A stretch of DNA of 64,000 nucleotides from an uncultured Roseobacter sp. (GCA_947488305.1 CANKZM010000006.1:186001-250000), one strand, 5' to 3'. Counted from the first letter of the stretch, positions 37,523 to 46,860 are shown. Made by a program: numbers and translations. Notes: generated from the letters alone by a model not told the origin.

Positions 37523-37617
37523 GGTCTCGTTTAGGCAGACTGGAACGCAAAAGCAATGCCTCGCGCTGCCGCGCAGCAATCAGGACCGATCTAATTTTTT
37601 AAACTGGCCTTATGTGA

Positions 37618-38586
37618 TCAGCGTTCCTTGACATAAGGTTCGCCGCCCGCGCGTGGCGGCACAGCTTTGCCGACGAACCCCGCGAGAATAATGACCGTCA
37701 TGATGTACGGCAGCGCCCCTAGAAGCTGGCCCTGCACTTTCATGCCGATGATGTTCTGAATGACGTCTGGCCGTGTTTCCAGCGCGCCAAAAAGTCCAAA
37801 GAGCAGGGTGGCATAAAGTGCATACCAAGGGCGCCATTTTGCAAAAATCAGCGCGGCCAGTGCGATAAAGCCGCGCCCCGCTGACATGTCTTTGACAAAC
37901 CCGGCCTGAAGCGCTGTGGACAGATACGCGCCGGCGATGCCACAGAGGATGCCGCAGATAAGAACCGCTGCATAGCGCAAGCCAACGACCGAAACCCCGG
38001 CGGTATCGACGGCTGCCGGGTTTTCCCCGACAGCACGCAATCTCAAACCAAAGCGGGTTCGGAACAGGATCCACCAGGTCAATGGCACCATGGCAAAGGC
38101 GACGTAGACGAGAATGGAGTGGCCCGAAATCAGTTCAGAATAAATTGGGCCAAGAAAGGGAACTGCTGCGAGGTTCTCCGCAAAGGGCAGGGTGATAGGT
38201 TCAAACCTTCCGCCGCCCATCAGGGAGGGCGTGCGTCCGCCTTGTTGGAACCAGTCCTGAGCGATCAGCACTGTCAGCCCTGCGGCGAGGAAATTAATCG
38301 CGACCCCAGAGATGAGTTGATTGCCGCGAAACGTAATGGATGCGACGCCATGCAACAGACTCAGGGCGACCGAGGCTGCCATACCTGCGAGCAGTCCCAA
38401 CCAAACCGAACCGGTGATGGCAGCAATCGCAGCCGAGAAAAAAGCCGCTGCCAGCATCTTGCCCTCCAGCCCGATATCAAAAATGCCAGCACGTTCGGAA
38501 AAGAGGCCTGCGAGGCAGGCCAGAAGCAGCGGTGTCGCCAAACGAATGGTGCTGTCAAACAGCTGGATCAGCGTCAGGAAATCCAT
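37618..38586 (-). CDS. BMP-family nucleoside ABC transporter, permease 2
   Basis: 322 aa, about eight TM helices. FSERAGIFDIGLEGKMLAAAF, GNQLISGVAINFLAAGLT and GLRLRAVGENPAAVDTAGVSV are signatures of the BPD_transp_2 permease partner in BmpDEFG/NupABC-type purine nucleoside importers. Its start overlaps the last base of the preceding permease gene (TGATG). Last gene of the operon. Confidence 0.92.
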   Translation of the reverse strand: MDFLTLIQLFDSTIRLATPLLLACLAGLFSERAGIFDIGLEGKMLAAAFFSAAIAAITGSVWLGLLAGMAASVALSLLHGVASITFRGNQLISGVAINFLAAGLTVLIAQDWFQQGGRTPSLMGGGRFEPITLPFAENLAAVPFLGPIYSELISGHSILVYVAFAMVPLTWWILFRTRFGLRLRAVGENPAAVDTAGVSVVGLRYAAVLICGILCGIAGAYLSTALQAGFVKDMSAGRGFIALAALIFAKWRPWYALYATLLFGLFGALETRPDVIQNIIGMKVQGQLLGALPYIMTVIILAGFVGKAVPPRAGGEPYVKER

Positions 38587-39680
38587 CAGGCATCCCTCCG
38601 CCGCAGCATCAGAAACAGCTTCTCTAGCGGCATCCGCACCATGTTGTCCAAAGCCCCGGTGAAAAGGATCACCAGCGCTTGAATGACCACGATCAATTCG
38701 CGGGGGATCGACGTCCAGAGCGCGAGTTCTGCGCCGCCCTGATAGAGGAACCCGAACAGGATCGCCGCAAGGAAGACACCGAAGGGGTGGCTGCGCCCCA
38801 TCAGGGCCACGGCGATGCCGATAAAGCCCGCGCCTTCCACCGCGTTCAAAACCAATCTCTCGGCCTCACCCATCACGTTGTTGATCGCCATCATGCCCGC
38901 CAGCGCGCCCGAAATCAGCATCGCGATCATGGTGATCGCAACAGGCGAAATCCCTGCATATTTTGCGGCGGGCTCAGACTTGCCATAGCTGCGGATTTCA
39001 TACCCCAGCCAAGTGCGCCAAAGCAGGAGCCAAACCAGAAAACAGGCGGCGATTGCGATGAGAAAAGTTATGTTCGCGGGCGCTGCTTTGGAAAAGCTGA
39101 TTCCGACGACGCCAAGGATGTCATGCAGCGTCGGCAGATGAACAGCTTCGGGAAATCTTGCCGACGCCGGATCCATACTGCCTGGCGGGCGCATGACGTT
39201 GACGAGGATGTAGTTCAGGACTGCTGCAGCAATAAAGTTGAACATGATCGTGGTGATCACGATGTGGCTGCCGCGTTTGGCTTGGAGAAAGGCAGGAATA
39301 GCGGCCCAGGCCGCCCCAAAAAGCCCCGCCATTACTGTCGCTGCCAACAGGGCAATCGTCCAGTGTGGCCATGGGATCAACAGACAAGCCAGCGCTACCC
39401 CCAAACCGCCCAGCATCGCCTGACCTTCGCCACCGATGTTGAACAATCCCGCGTGGAAAGCGACAGAAACAGCAAGCCCGGTAAAGAGGAAATTCGTCGC
39501 GTAATAAAGGGTGTAGCCCCACCCATATGTGCTGCCCAACGCGCCCGTGACCATCAGGTTTACCGCCGCAACCGGGTCCTCCCCAATGGCCAGAATAACC
39601 AACGCTGACAGGATCGCAGCGAGGATCAGGGAGATCAGAGGAACGAGAATGACCTCAGCCCACTTCGGAATAACATCCAT
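38586..39680 (-). CDS. BMP-family nucleoside ABC transporter, permease 1
   Basis: 364 aa. FHAGLFNIGGEGQAMLGGLG, GSHIVITTIMFNFIAAAVLNYILV and GYEIRSYGKSEPAAKYAGIS identify the longer permease of this transporter class. It forms the heterodimeric channel with the following gene. It starts 3 bp after the ATPase stop. Confidence 0.93.
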   Translation of the reverse strand: MDVIPKWAEVILVPLISLILAAILSALVILAIGEDPVAAVNLMVTGALGSTYGWGYTLYYATNFLFTGLAVSVAFHAGLFNIGGEGQAMLGGLGVALACLLIPWPHWTIALLAATVMAGLFGAAWAAIPAFLQAKRGSHIVITTIMFNFIAAAVLNYILVNVMRPPGSMDPASARFPEAVHLPTLHDILGVVGISFSKAAPANITFLIAIAACFLVWLLLWRTWLGYEIRSYGKSEPAAKYAGISPVAITMIAMLISGALAGMMAINNVMGEAERLVLNAVEGAGFIGIAVALMGRSHPFGVFLAAILFGFLYQGGAELALWTSIPRELIVVIQALVILFTGALDNMVRMPLEKLFLMLRRRDA

Positions 39681-39683
39681 GCG

Positions 39684-41210
39684 TCAGCTCCCAACACCGG
39701 CCATCAGCAGGCCCAGTTCTTTTTCGTCGGTTTCCGCCGACTGCCGCTCGCCCATGATGTGCCCGTCAAACATGACGGCGACACGGTCGGCCAACGCGAG
39801 GATTTCTTCCAGTTCGACCGACACCAGCAAAATGGCCTTGCCCTGATCGCGCAGAGCGACGATCTGCTGGTGAATGAACTCAATGGCGCCGATGTCGACT
39901 CCGCGCGTCGGTTGCCCCACGAGCAACAGTTCAGGATTACGTTCGATTTCGCGCGCCAGGACCACCTTTTGCTGGTTGCCGCCCGAAAAGCTCTTGGCGG
40001 CCAGTGCCGGGTTCGGAGGGCGTACGTCAAAACGTTCCATCTTCCCGGCTGTATCGTCGCGAATGGCCGCGTTGTTCAGCAGCAGGCCCGATTGGTAGGC
40101 TTCTGACCTATGATAGCCGAATGCGGTGTTTTCCCAGGCGGAAAAATCCATGATGAGGCCTTCACGCTGCCTGTCTTCGGGCACGTGACCGATCCCTCTT
40201 TTCCTGCGCGACCGACCATCGGCTTCCTTTCCGGTCAGATCCAGCGCTTCCCCATTCAGTGAAACAGAGCCCGTGGCCTTGGCATAGCCGCCCAGCACTT
40301 CAAGCAGCTCCGACTGACCGTTCCCGGCAACACCTGCAATGCCGACGATCTCACCTGCGCGCACCTGCAGATCAATGCCTTTAACACGTTCTACCTTTTG
40401 CTCATCGACAACCCGCAGCCCTTTGATGTCGAGAACCACATCCCCCGGGGTCGCGGGCTTTTTATCTACGCGCAGCAATACTTTACGCCCGACCATCAGC
40501 TCAGCCAGTTCAGCTGGCGATGTGTCCGAGGTTTTAACGGTTGCGGTCATTTCGCCCCGTCGCATGACACTCACGGTATCCGTCGCTTCCATGATCTCAC
40601 GCAGCTTGTGGGTGATCAGGATGATGGTCTTACCTTCCTCGCGCAGCCGGTCGAGGATACGAAAAAGCTGGTCTGCTTCTGCTGGGGTCAACACGCCGGT
40701 CGGCTCATCAAGGATCAGAATGTCGGCCTTGCGATATAGAGCTTTGAGGATTTCGACACGCTGCTGCATGCCAACTCCGAGGTCTTCGATCACAGCGTCT
40801 GGATCGACGTTCAACCCATATTCCTGCTCAAGCTCAAGGAGCGACTTTCGTGCCTTCGCAAGCGAGGGTCGCAGCAGTCCACCGTCTTCAGCGCCAAGGA
40901 TGATGTTTTCCAGTACCGTAAAGTTCTCAACCAGCTTGAAGTGCTGAAAAACCATACCGATACCGGCGGAAATCGCGGCCTGGCTGTCGGGAATTTCTGT
41001 CTTTTGTCCGGCGATAAAAATCTCGCCTTTGTCCGCCTTGTAAAACCCGTAGAGAATGGACATCAGCGTTGATTTGCCCGCGCCGTTCTCACCAATGATC
41101 CCGTGAATGGTTCCGGGCATCACACGGATGGAGATGTCTTTGTTGGCCTGAACCGGTCCGAAGGCTTTGGATATGCCTTTCAGTTCAATTGCCGGCGCCG
41201 TTTCGGCCAT
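39684..41210 (-). CDS. BMP-family nucleoside ABC transporter, tandem ATPase
   Basis: 508 aa with two ABC domains. The first has Walker A GENGAGKST, signature LGVGMQQRVEILK and Walker B ILILDEPT; the second has GVAGNGQSE in place of a normal Walker A and signature FSGGNQQKV. A degenerate second P-loop is usual for sugar/nucleoside-type duplicated ATPases. It energises import with the two permeases downstream. The gap before it holds a strong hairpin. Confidence 0.94.
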   Translation of the reverse strand: MAETAPAIELKGISKAFGPVQANKDISIRVMPGTIHGIIGENGAGKSTLMSILYGFYKADKGEIFIAGQKTEIPDSQAAISAGIGMVFQHFKLVENFTVLENIILGAEDGGLLRPSLAKARKSLLELEQEYGLNVDPDAVIEDLGVGMQQRVEILKALYRKADILILDEPTGVLTPAEADQLFRILDRLREEGKTIILITHKLREIMEATDTVSVMRRGEMTATVKTSDTSPAELAELMVGRKVLLRVDKKPATPGDVVLDIKGLRVVDEQKVERVKGIDLQVRAGEIVGIAGVAGNGQSELLEVLGGYAKATGSVSLNGEALDLTGKEADGRSRRKRGIGHVPEDRQREGLIMDFSAWENTAFGYHRSEAYQSGLLLNNAAIRDDTAGKMERFDVRPPNPALAAKSFSGGNQQKVVLAREIERNPELLLVGQPTRGVDIGAIEFIHQQIVALRDQGKAILLVSVELEEILALADRVAVMFDGHIMGERQSAETDEKELGLLMAGVGS

Positions 41211-41230
41211 AACTCACCCCCTGTCGTCTG

Positions 41231-41260
41231 CGGGCCACGCCAACCCCTTGGCATGGCCCG
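41231..41260. repeat. Intergenic stem-loop between binding-protein and ATPase genes
   Basis: CGGGCCACGCCAA and TTGGCATGGCCCG pair with one mismatch around a CCCC loop. The T-run lies on the + strand side, not downstream on the transcribed minus strand. It is therefore better explained as an mRNA-stabilising or processing hairpin protecting the abundant binding-protein message than as a terminator. Confidence 0.6.
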
Positions 41261-41279
41261 TTTTTTGAACCTTTCCCGA

Positions 41280-42278
41280 TCAGAAGTCGAGAACGGGGCA
41301 GCTGTCGTTCGTGTAATAGGCGGCCACTTCGATCTCGCCAGCCATGATCTTTTCACGCGCGCCTTCGACCGCAGCTTTCATCTCATCACTGACCAGCGGG
41401 GCGTTATGTTCATCCAGAGCATATCCGACGCCCTCTTCGGCGAGGCCCATCTGGAAGACGCCGGTCTCAAGGCCAGTTCCGGCAACCAATGCGTCATAAA
41501 CAGCAACATCTACTCGCTTCAACATGGATGTCAGAACCTTACCTGAATGCAGGTAGTTCTGGTTGCTATCGACGCCGATGGAAAGAATGCCTTCGTCAGC
41601 TGCGGTCTGCAGGACACCTACGCCTGTGCCGCCTGCAGCAGCATAAACCACATCAGCACCTTGGCTGATCTGCGCTTTGGTCAGTTCCGATCCTTTCACC
41701 GGGTCATTCCAGGCTGCGGGGGTTGTGCCGGTCATATTGGCGACAACCGTTGCATCCGGGTTTACAGCTTTGACGCCCTGTGCGTATCCGCAACCAAAGT
41801 GACGGATAAGCGGAATATCCATTCCACCGATGAAACCGACGGTGCCTGATTCCGATGCCATAGCGGCCATCATGCCGACGAGGTATGAGCCTTCGTGCTC
41901 GGCAAAGCCGATTTGGCGAATGTTGGGGGCATCAAGCCAGGTAACATCGATCGCGACGAATTTCGTGTCCGGGTAATCTGGTGCCACGGCTGACAATGGG
42001 TCCGCCATCGCAAAACCCATGGTGATCACTGGGTTTGCGCCAGCTTCGGCAAAGCGGCGCAACGCCTGCTCGCGTTGGGCTTCCGACTGAAGCTCAATCT
42101 CGCGATAAGTTTTGCCGGTCTCGTCAGCCCAGCGTTTCGCTCCGTTGTAAGCCGCTTCGTTAAAGGATTTGTCGAACTTACCACCGAGATCGAAGATAAT
42201 CGCGGGTTCGGCCAGTGCTGCGCCTGCGGAGAGGGCAAGTGCGGCCGTAGCGCCAAAGAATTTTTTCATAAGGGTCAT
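41280..42278 (-). CDS. BMP family substrate-binding protein of the nucleoside ABC transporter
   Basis: 332 aa from MTLMKKFFGATAALALSAG, behind a GGAGACCC ribosome-binding site. It has a signal peptide cleaved near ALA-EPA with no lipobox, so it is a free periplasmic protein. GGKFDKSFNEAAYNGAKRW, VGFIGGMDIPLIRHFGCGYAQG and GVGVLQTAADEGILSIGVDSNQ are BMP-family motifs; this family binds purine nucleosides. It heads the operon. Confidence 0.93.
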   Translation of the reverse strand: MTLMKKFFGATAALALSAGAALAEPAIIFDLGGKFDKSFNEAAYNGAKRWADETGKTYREIELQSEAQREQALRRFAEAGANPVITMGFAMADPLSAVAPDYPDTKFVAIDVTWLDAPNIRQIGFAEHEGSYLVGMMAAMASESGTVGFIGGMDIPLIRHFGCGYAQGVKAVNPDATVVANMTGTTPAAWNDPVKGSELTKAQISQGADVVYAAAGGTGVGVLQTAADEGILSIGVDSNQNYLHSGKVLTSMLKRVDVAVYDALVAGTGLETGVFQMGLAEEGVGYALDEHNAPLVSDEMKAAVEGAREKIMAGEIEVAAYYTNDSCPVLDF

Positions 42279-42413
42279 CAAGGGTCTCCCAGATTTTGAT
42301 TTTGGAGCGATCGGAGGACGTAATGCCCACCTATGCCCATTTTGAGCAGATGATTTCTGATCCTGCACGATTTAGGGCCCAAGGCACCGGCAGGGTCAAC
42401 CGGTTTTTAAGGA

Positions 42414-42845
42414 TCAGAGGGTGGTTTGGCCACCCAGATCGGGGGGCAATGCAGCTTGCATGAGCAATGCGTCCACGCGCGGCTCATTTTTACGGGCGTA
42501 ATAGGCCTTGCGCCGCCCGGCGATTTCGAAACCGAACTTGCAGTATAGCGCTATCGCAGATGTGTTGTCCGCGGCAACTTCCAGAAACGCGTTGGCCGCC
42601 TGACAGTTTGACATCCAATTACGCATCAATTCACTCGCAATACCCAAACGATGATGGTCTGGATCGACTGCAAGCGTCAAAAGTTCAGCTTCGTCCGCGA
42701 CGGCACGAACCAAAGCAAATCCATGCGGGGCGCAATAAAGGTGAACATGAGCGGATCCGCAAAGGGTCGCAAACTCGTCCTCGGCCCATCCACGTTGAGG
42801 TGCAAATGCCTTTGCGTGTAGGTGTGCCAGCTCTTTTGGCGTCAC
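42414..42845 (-). CDS. rimI: Ribosomal-protein-alanine N-acetyltransferase (RimI-like GNAT)
   Basis: 143 aa starting at a GTG that overlaps the tsaB stop (GTGA); the ATG-initiated longer reading is inside tsaB. GNAT motif A is LTLAVDPDHHRLGIASELM, followed by AFLEVAADNTSAIALYCKFGF and AGRRKAYY, the RimI pattern. It N-terminally acetylates a ribosomal protein (S18 in E. coli) or serves other N-alpha targets. Adjacency to tsaB is the common bacterial arrangement. Confidence 0.88.
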   Translation of the reverse strand: MTPKELAHLHAKAFAPQRGWAEDEFATLCGSAHVHLYCAPHGFALVRAVADEAELLTLAVDPDHHRLGIASELMRNWMSNCQAANAFLEVAADNTSAIALYCKFGFEIAGRRKAYYARKNEPRVDALLMQAALPPDLGGQTTL

Positions 42846-43459
42846 GACAGGATCAGGGGTGGCGCATCGCGCGCGGGAGCAGCATCCGGCGGCCGGATGT
42901 ATACTGGGGCAGGGCGTGGTTGTGGTATGCCACACAGCTCACCCGCCACCCGGCAGATTGCGATTGCGGTTGGGTAGGCGGGGGCAGCGCCACCATGTCC
43001 GATCAAAGTACCTGTTGTCATGGGTAGATTGGCAGCAGGACAAAGCACCGGGTCGCTTGCCCGTCCCGTTTTGTCGAAGGATTGTAAGTAGACCTCGTCT
43101 CTGCGGGCATCAACGGCACAAGAACAGGCGGCTTTTTGCCCGTACTGCAAAGCGTCAAATGCGGAGACACCCAAGGCGGGCACGCCCAACCCCAACGCCA
43201 TACCGCGTGCCGCTGACACCGAGATTCTGATTCCCGTAAAATTTCCGGGTCCAGTTCCTACACCGATCGCCGTCAAATCGGTCGGCGCGACACCGGCTTC
43301 TTTCATGAGCTCTGAACAAAGGGTCAATAGGCGCTCAGCCTGACCTTTGGCCATTTCCTCCACGCGATGCATCAGCACGTCATCACCTCGCAATAATGCG
43401 ACCTTGCAGGCGGCAGTGCTGCTGTCGAACCCAAGAATGATTGGGGGGTGCTCTGTCAC
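42842..43459 (-). CDS. tsaB: tRNA threonylcarbamoyladenosine biosynthesis protein TsaB
   Basis: 205 aa. ILGFDSSTAACKVALLRGDD is the ASKHA phosphate-1 motif; GVGTGPGNFTGIRISVSAARGMAL is the conserved TsaB core. It supports t6A37 modification of ANN-decoding tRNAs with TsaC/D/E. Start and stop both overlap neighbours by 4 nt (ATGA with the GFA gene, GTGA with rimI). Confidence 0.94.
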   Translation of the reverse strand: MTEHPPIILGFDSSTAACKVALLRGDDVLMHRVEEMAKGQAERLLTLCSELMKEAGVAPTDLTAIGVGTGPGNFTGIRISVSAARGMALGLGVPALGVSAFDALQYGQKAACSCAVDARRDEVYLQSFDKTGRASDPVLCPAANLPMTTGTLIGHGGAAPAYPTAIAICRVAGELCGIPQPRPAPVYIRPPDAAPARDAPPLILS

Positions 43460-43893
43460 TTTTCATCCAGGTTGTGATTAAGGTGGACCCGTGCGCTTTG
43501 CGCATGACGTGGCAGACTACCCATGTTGTCGACCCAAGGTAGCATCGCCGCACTATGGCAATGCACATTCGGCGTCAGTGTGTCAGCGAAATCAAGGATG
43601 CCAACCGGCACGTAAATCTGGTCGGGCAGATAATCGAAAGTTGCGGCAAGGGGCGAGCCGCATTTCTGGCAAAACCAGCGTGTGACACCCGGTGTATGTT
43701 GATGGCCCGCGCCGGGGTCGGGTGAAATCTCGATTTGTTCCATGCCGAAAGCTGCGAATGCGGGTACCGCCGCGCCGGTCACGCGACGACAATCCTGGCA
43801 ATGGCATATCGCTACTTGGGCCGGCGGTGCGCTGGCTGTCAGCTCATATGCGCCGCAATAGCACCGTCCCGTCTTAGGACTTGCGTCAGACAT
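43456..43893 (-). CDS. GFA family (glutathione-dependent formaldehyde-activating-like) zinc protein
   Basis: 145 aa. Zinc-site motifs CYCGAYEL, CHCQDCRRVTGAAVPAF and WFCQKCGSPLAATF define the GFA/CENP-V fold. Only a few members have been tied to S-hydroxymethylglutathione formation; the substrate of this one is unknown. It is 10 bp downstream of the NifU-like gene and coupled to tsaB. Confidence 0.88.
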   Translation of the reverse strand: MSDASPKTGRCYCGAYELTASAPPAQVAICHCQDCRRVTGAAVPAFAAFGMEQIEISPDPGAGHQHTPGVTRWFCQKCGSPLAATFDYLPDQIYVPVGILDFADTLTPNVHCHSAAMLPWVDNMGSLPRHAQSARVHLNHNLDEK

Positions 43894-43903
43894 CGGGTCG
43901 GTT

Positions 43904-44467
43904 TCAGGTCGCGACCGGCCGCACTTCGGTGACTTCCGGGATGTAATGCCGCAACAGGTTCTCGATACCCATTTTCAGCGTCAGTGTGGAGGAGGGGCAC
44001 CCCGCGCATGCGCCCTGCATGTGCAGGTACACGACACCGCGATCAAATCCATGGAATGTGATATCACCGCCATCCTGAGCGACCGCTGGTCGTACTCGGC
44101 TGTCCAGCAACTCTTTGATTTGGTTGACAACTGGGCCGTCTTCTTCGTTGTGATCCGCATGACCGGAGACGGGTTCATGATCGCCGGACATGACTGGCTG
44201 ACCGGATTGGAAATGCTCCATGATTGCGCCCAGTAATGCTGGTTTGATGTGGTCCCAATCCACCGCGTCGGCCTTGGTAACCGTCACGAAGTCGTTTCCG
44301 AAAAACACCCCGGTCACGCCGTCAACCGCATAGACACGCATCGCAAGCGGCGACTGCTCTGCCGACTCCGCTGTGGGAAAATCAGCTGTCCCCATTTCCA
44401 ATACCGTCTGTCCGGGCAGGAATTTCAGCGTTGCGGGGTTCGGCGTGGATTCGGTCTGGATAAACAT
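43904..44467 (-). CDS. NifU-like iron-sulfur scaffold/carrier (NfuA type)
   Basis: 187 aa from MFIQTESTPNPATLKFLPG, chosen because AGGAG is 7 nt from this ATG but only 1 nt from the ATG two codons earlier. It has an N-terminal Nfu domain (degenerate A-type carrier-like) and a C-terminal NifU domain with CAGCPSSTLTLKMGIENLL, the cluster-binding CxxC. It transfers Fe-S clusters to client enzymes; the [4Fe-4S] proteins RimO and SdhB in this window could be clients. Confidence 0.92.
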   Translation of the reverse strand: MFIQTESTPNPATLKFLPGQTVLEMGTADFPTAESAEQSPLAMRVYAVDGVTGVFFGNDFVTVTKADAVDWDHIKPALLGAIMEHFQSGQPVMSGDHEPVSGHADHNEEDGPVVNQIKELLDSRVRPAVAQDGGDITFHGFDRGVVYLHMQGACAGCPSSTLTLKMGIENLLRHYIPEVTEVRPVAT

Positions 44468-44582
44468 CTGCATTCTCCTAAGGTCCGACTGATATGCGGA
44501 TCAGTTCCGCACAAGTCAAGGTTTGGAATCATTCTAAACTATCCGACCCGGGCCGTCACGCAGAATAGGTTGTTGTCTGTGG

Positions 44583-45038
44583 TCAGGTAATGGCTTCCAG
44601 CCGTTCCTTGCTAAGATCACCCGGAACGATCGTCATCGGGACGGGCAACCCGCCCGAGCTTTTTGTCAACTGTGTCACCAGAGGGCCGGGGCCCTTCTTG
44701 TCCGTACCTGCACCCAGTACGAGGACGCCGATTTCGGTATCATCATTAACCTGAGCGAGGATTTCATCGACCGGTCGTCCTTCTCGGATGACCAGTTCGG
44801 GGTCAACCTTCTGACGGTCGCGCATCCATTTCGCAAAAACCTCGAAATGCACCTGAATGCGTTCGCGCGCTTCTTCGCGCATCACCTCTCCAACGCCGAT
44901 CCAATGGTTGAATTCGTCTGGAGGGATGACTGAAAGTACCTGAACGCCACCCCCGGTATTCGCGGCACGCATTGCCGCAAACCGCATCGCATTCAGACAT
45001 TCGCGGCTGTCATCCAGTACCACCAGAAACTTACGCAT
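44583..45038 (-). CDS. Universal stress protein family
   Basis: 151 aa. The Rossmann-like start (RKFLVVLDDSRECLNAMRFA) and the late nucleotide-binding stretch GVLVLGAGTDKKGPGPLVTQ fit UspA-type proteins. The usual G-2x-G-9x-G-S/T motif is only approximate, so ATP binding is uncertain. It is divergent from the BLUF gene across a 129-bp gap. Confidence 0.85.
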   Translation of the reverse strand: MRKFLVVLDDSRECLNAMRFAAMRAANTGGGVQVLSVIPPDEFNHWIGVGEVMREEARERIQVHFEVFAKWMRDRQKVDPELVIREGRPVDEILAQVNDDTEIGVLVLGAGTDKKGPGPLVTQLTKSSGGLPVPMTIVPGDLSKERLEAIT

Positions 45039-45167
45039 GATTTGACGCCCTCTTTTTTCGCCCGATCATGACGAGCTTCAAACGATGACGCAATCGCATT
45101 CTCCACAGTGAAGTGACTGGACAGAGCACATAAAGCGTCGCAGAGTCGACGTTTTGAGGGAGGCCAG

Positions 45168-45575
45168 ATGCAAATGTCGATGCAACAGATCATCTATGCG
45201 TCGCGTCCATTTGGTTTCAGCGCGGATGTTTTGGCGGGAATTCTAGCGATTGCTCGGACGCGAAACGCTCAACAAAACATCACCGGCGCACTCATCTGCC
45301 GACCTGATGTCTATATTCAGTTACTCGAAGGGCCGGTTGGCCGCGTGGAAACGCTGATGGACAAAATATGCGAAGACGACAGGCATGTGGATGTCCAGGT
45401 TCTGGTGCGTTCGCGTATCGAAGATCGACTGTTTCCGGGGTGGTCGATGAAACATGATCCTGCCGTCACATGGCTTTGGACCCCTGATGAGATCGCCGAT
45501 GGCGCGCTTGAGAAGGCTTCTACACGCGAGGTGCGGTCGATTTTCGTTCGGGTGGCCAACCAATCGGCATCATAG
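45168..45575 (+). CDS. BLUF-domain blue-light photoreceptor
   Basis: 135 aa, essentially a stand-alone BLUF domain plus a short C-terminal extension. The photocycle residues are present: Tyr10 (QQIIYASRP), Asn and Gln in NITGALICRPDVYIQLLEG, and Trp/Met in FPGWSMKHD. BLUF domains bind FAD and signal by a hydrogen-bond switch. With no output domain in the chain, it must act through a partner. Start chosen after GGGAGG. Its stop overlaps the convergent aminotransferase gene by 6 nt. Confidence 0.93.
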   Translation: MQMSMQQIIYASRPFGFSADVLAGILAIARTRNAQQNITGALICRPDVYIQLLEGPVGRVETLMDKICEDDRHVDVQVLVRSRIEDRLFPGWSMKHDPAVTWLWTPDEIADGALEKASTREVRSIFVRVANQSAS

Positions 45576-46436
45576 GGTCTGCGAAGCGGCCCAGTCCCAA
45601 TACATCTCCCTCAGGCGACGCGCGATGGGGCCATTTTGATAACTCCGATCTTCGAAACCCGTCACCGGAGTTATCTTCGACATGTTTCCGGTCAGAAAGA
45701 CTTCATCCGCGTCTTCGAAGTCTGCAAAGGTTAGGACGGTTTCATGGATTGGAATGCCGTCGGACTTCATATTGTGGATATGTCTTGCGCGCGTGATGCC
45801 GGACAGGAAGGTTCCATTGGCGATAGGCGTAAAGACCTCGCCATCCTTGGCCATAAAGACGTTTGCAGTTGCGGATTCGGCCACGTTTCCCATCGCATCC
45901 GCGACCAGTGCGTTCTGGAACCCGCGGCTGCGAACGTCGACGAGCATACGGGCGTTATTGGGATAAAGGCACCCGGCCTTTGCATCGACAACATTGTCTT
46001 CCAGAACAGGTCGACGAAAGCGTGTTCGCCCCAGGGTGACGCTATCATCCGGCTTGGCCATCGGTATCTTTTCCAAGACAATCGCAAACCCGACTTCTGT
46101 TGCATCAGGAACAATTGCCGTCGCGTCCCCGTGAATGCCCCAGTAGGTGGGCCGGATGTAAATGGCATCCTCCGGGTCATAGGCTTTCAAACCTTCCGCG
46201 ACAATGTTCACCATCTCCGAGGCCGATACCGTTGGTTCAAGCATCAAGGCGCGGGCAGATCTGTTGACGCGCTCGCAATGGGCCAGCACATCAGGCGCAC
46301 ATCCGTTGAAATAGCGGGCACCATCAAACACACTGCTGCCAAGCCAGCTTGCGTGATCAGCTGCGCGCATTATCATGACATCGCCGCGATGCCACTGACC
46401 TTCAAACCACGTTGATATTTCCGTACCCGTCGCCAT
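45570..46436 (-). CDS. Branched-chain aminotransferase-like PLP enzyme (class IV)
   Basis: 288 aa. The class IV fold is visible: SSVFDGARYFNG at the N-terminus, VDAKAGCLYPNNARMLVDVR around the PLP lysine, ADAMGNVAESATANVFMAKD, and NGTFLSGITRARHI. The sequence is annotated in related genomes as branched-chain aminotransferase, but it is close in type to D-amino-acid and aminodeoxychorismate lyase relatives, so the substrate is not certain. Confidence 0.85.
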   Translation of the reverse strand: MATGTEISTWFEGQWHRGDVMIMRAADHASWLGSSVFDGARYFNGCAPDVLAHCERVNRSARALMLEPTVSASEMVNIVAEGLKAYDPEDAIYIRPTYWGIHGDATAIVPDATEVGFAIVLEKIPMAKPDDSVTLGRTRFRRPVLEDNVVDAKAGCLYPNNARMLVDVRSRGFQNALVADAMGNVAESATANVFMAKDGEVFTPIANGTFLSGITRARHIHNMKSDGIPIHETVLTFADFEDADEVFLTGNMSKITPVTGFEDRSYQNGPIARRLREMYWDWAASQTL

Positions 46437-46507
46437 TTACGCTCGCCTTTCATCTCTATCAGGGCAAACTTGCAGGCTTGTAGCGCAGGGTCAACGCCAG
46501 TGCAGTA

Positions 46508-46735
46508 TCAAGTTACCTTGTAAACGCCTTCGGGCAAGTTCAGCGCAGCGGTCAGGTCGCGCCATTGCTCTGGCGACAATCGGACCGAGACCGTCTGATC
46601 CGTTCGGGGATCATATTGATTCAGCAAAATAGCGCTCTCGGTCGCGTGAACAATCACATCTTCTTGCAAGGGTGCCGTGCCGTCGTCCACAAGGGTGACA
46701 ACTGTGGCGTCAAATTCGTGCTCAATGGTAAACAT
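46508..46735 (-). CDS. Small hypothetical protein
   Basis: 75 aa starting MFTIEHEFDATVVTLVDDGT; a start 14 codons earlier is less likely. It is acidic and beta-rich with VSVRLSPEQWRDLTAALNLPEG at the C-terminus, a compact one-domain look. No cysteines or TM segment. No family I can name. It is divergent from the M48 peptidase gene. Confidence 0.65.
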   Translation of the reverse strand: MFTIEHEFDATVVTLVDDGTAPLQEDVIVHATESAILLNQYDPRTDQTVSVRLSPEQWRDLTAALNLPEGVYKVT

Positions 46736-46860
46736 ATGCGACAGACTACGCGGTAAGCAGCGCAATGCAAGCGTCACAACCTTGTGTTCAATGGGTGGTG
46801 GCTGCCTCGAATAGTGCTACACTTAAAGGGTGTCCACGGAGGCTGGAGGCAACGAGCAGA

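Noticed and set aside
39249-39258. Single TGATCAC-like sequences in coding regions (also near 3171, 4221, 18055, 42031)
   Set aside because: They are single, lie inside genes and lack the 21-bp partner, so they do not count as copies of the TCA operator.
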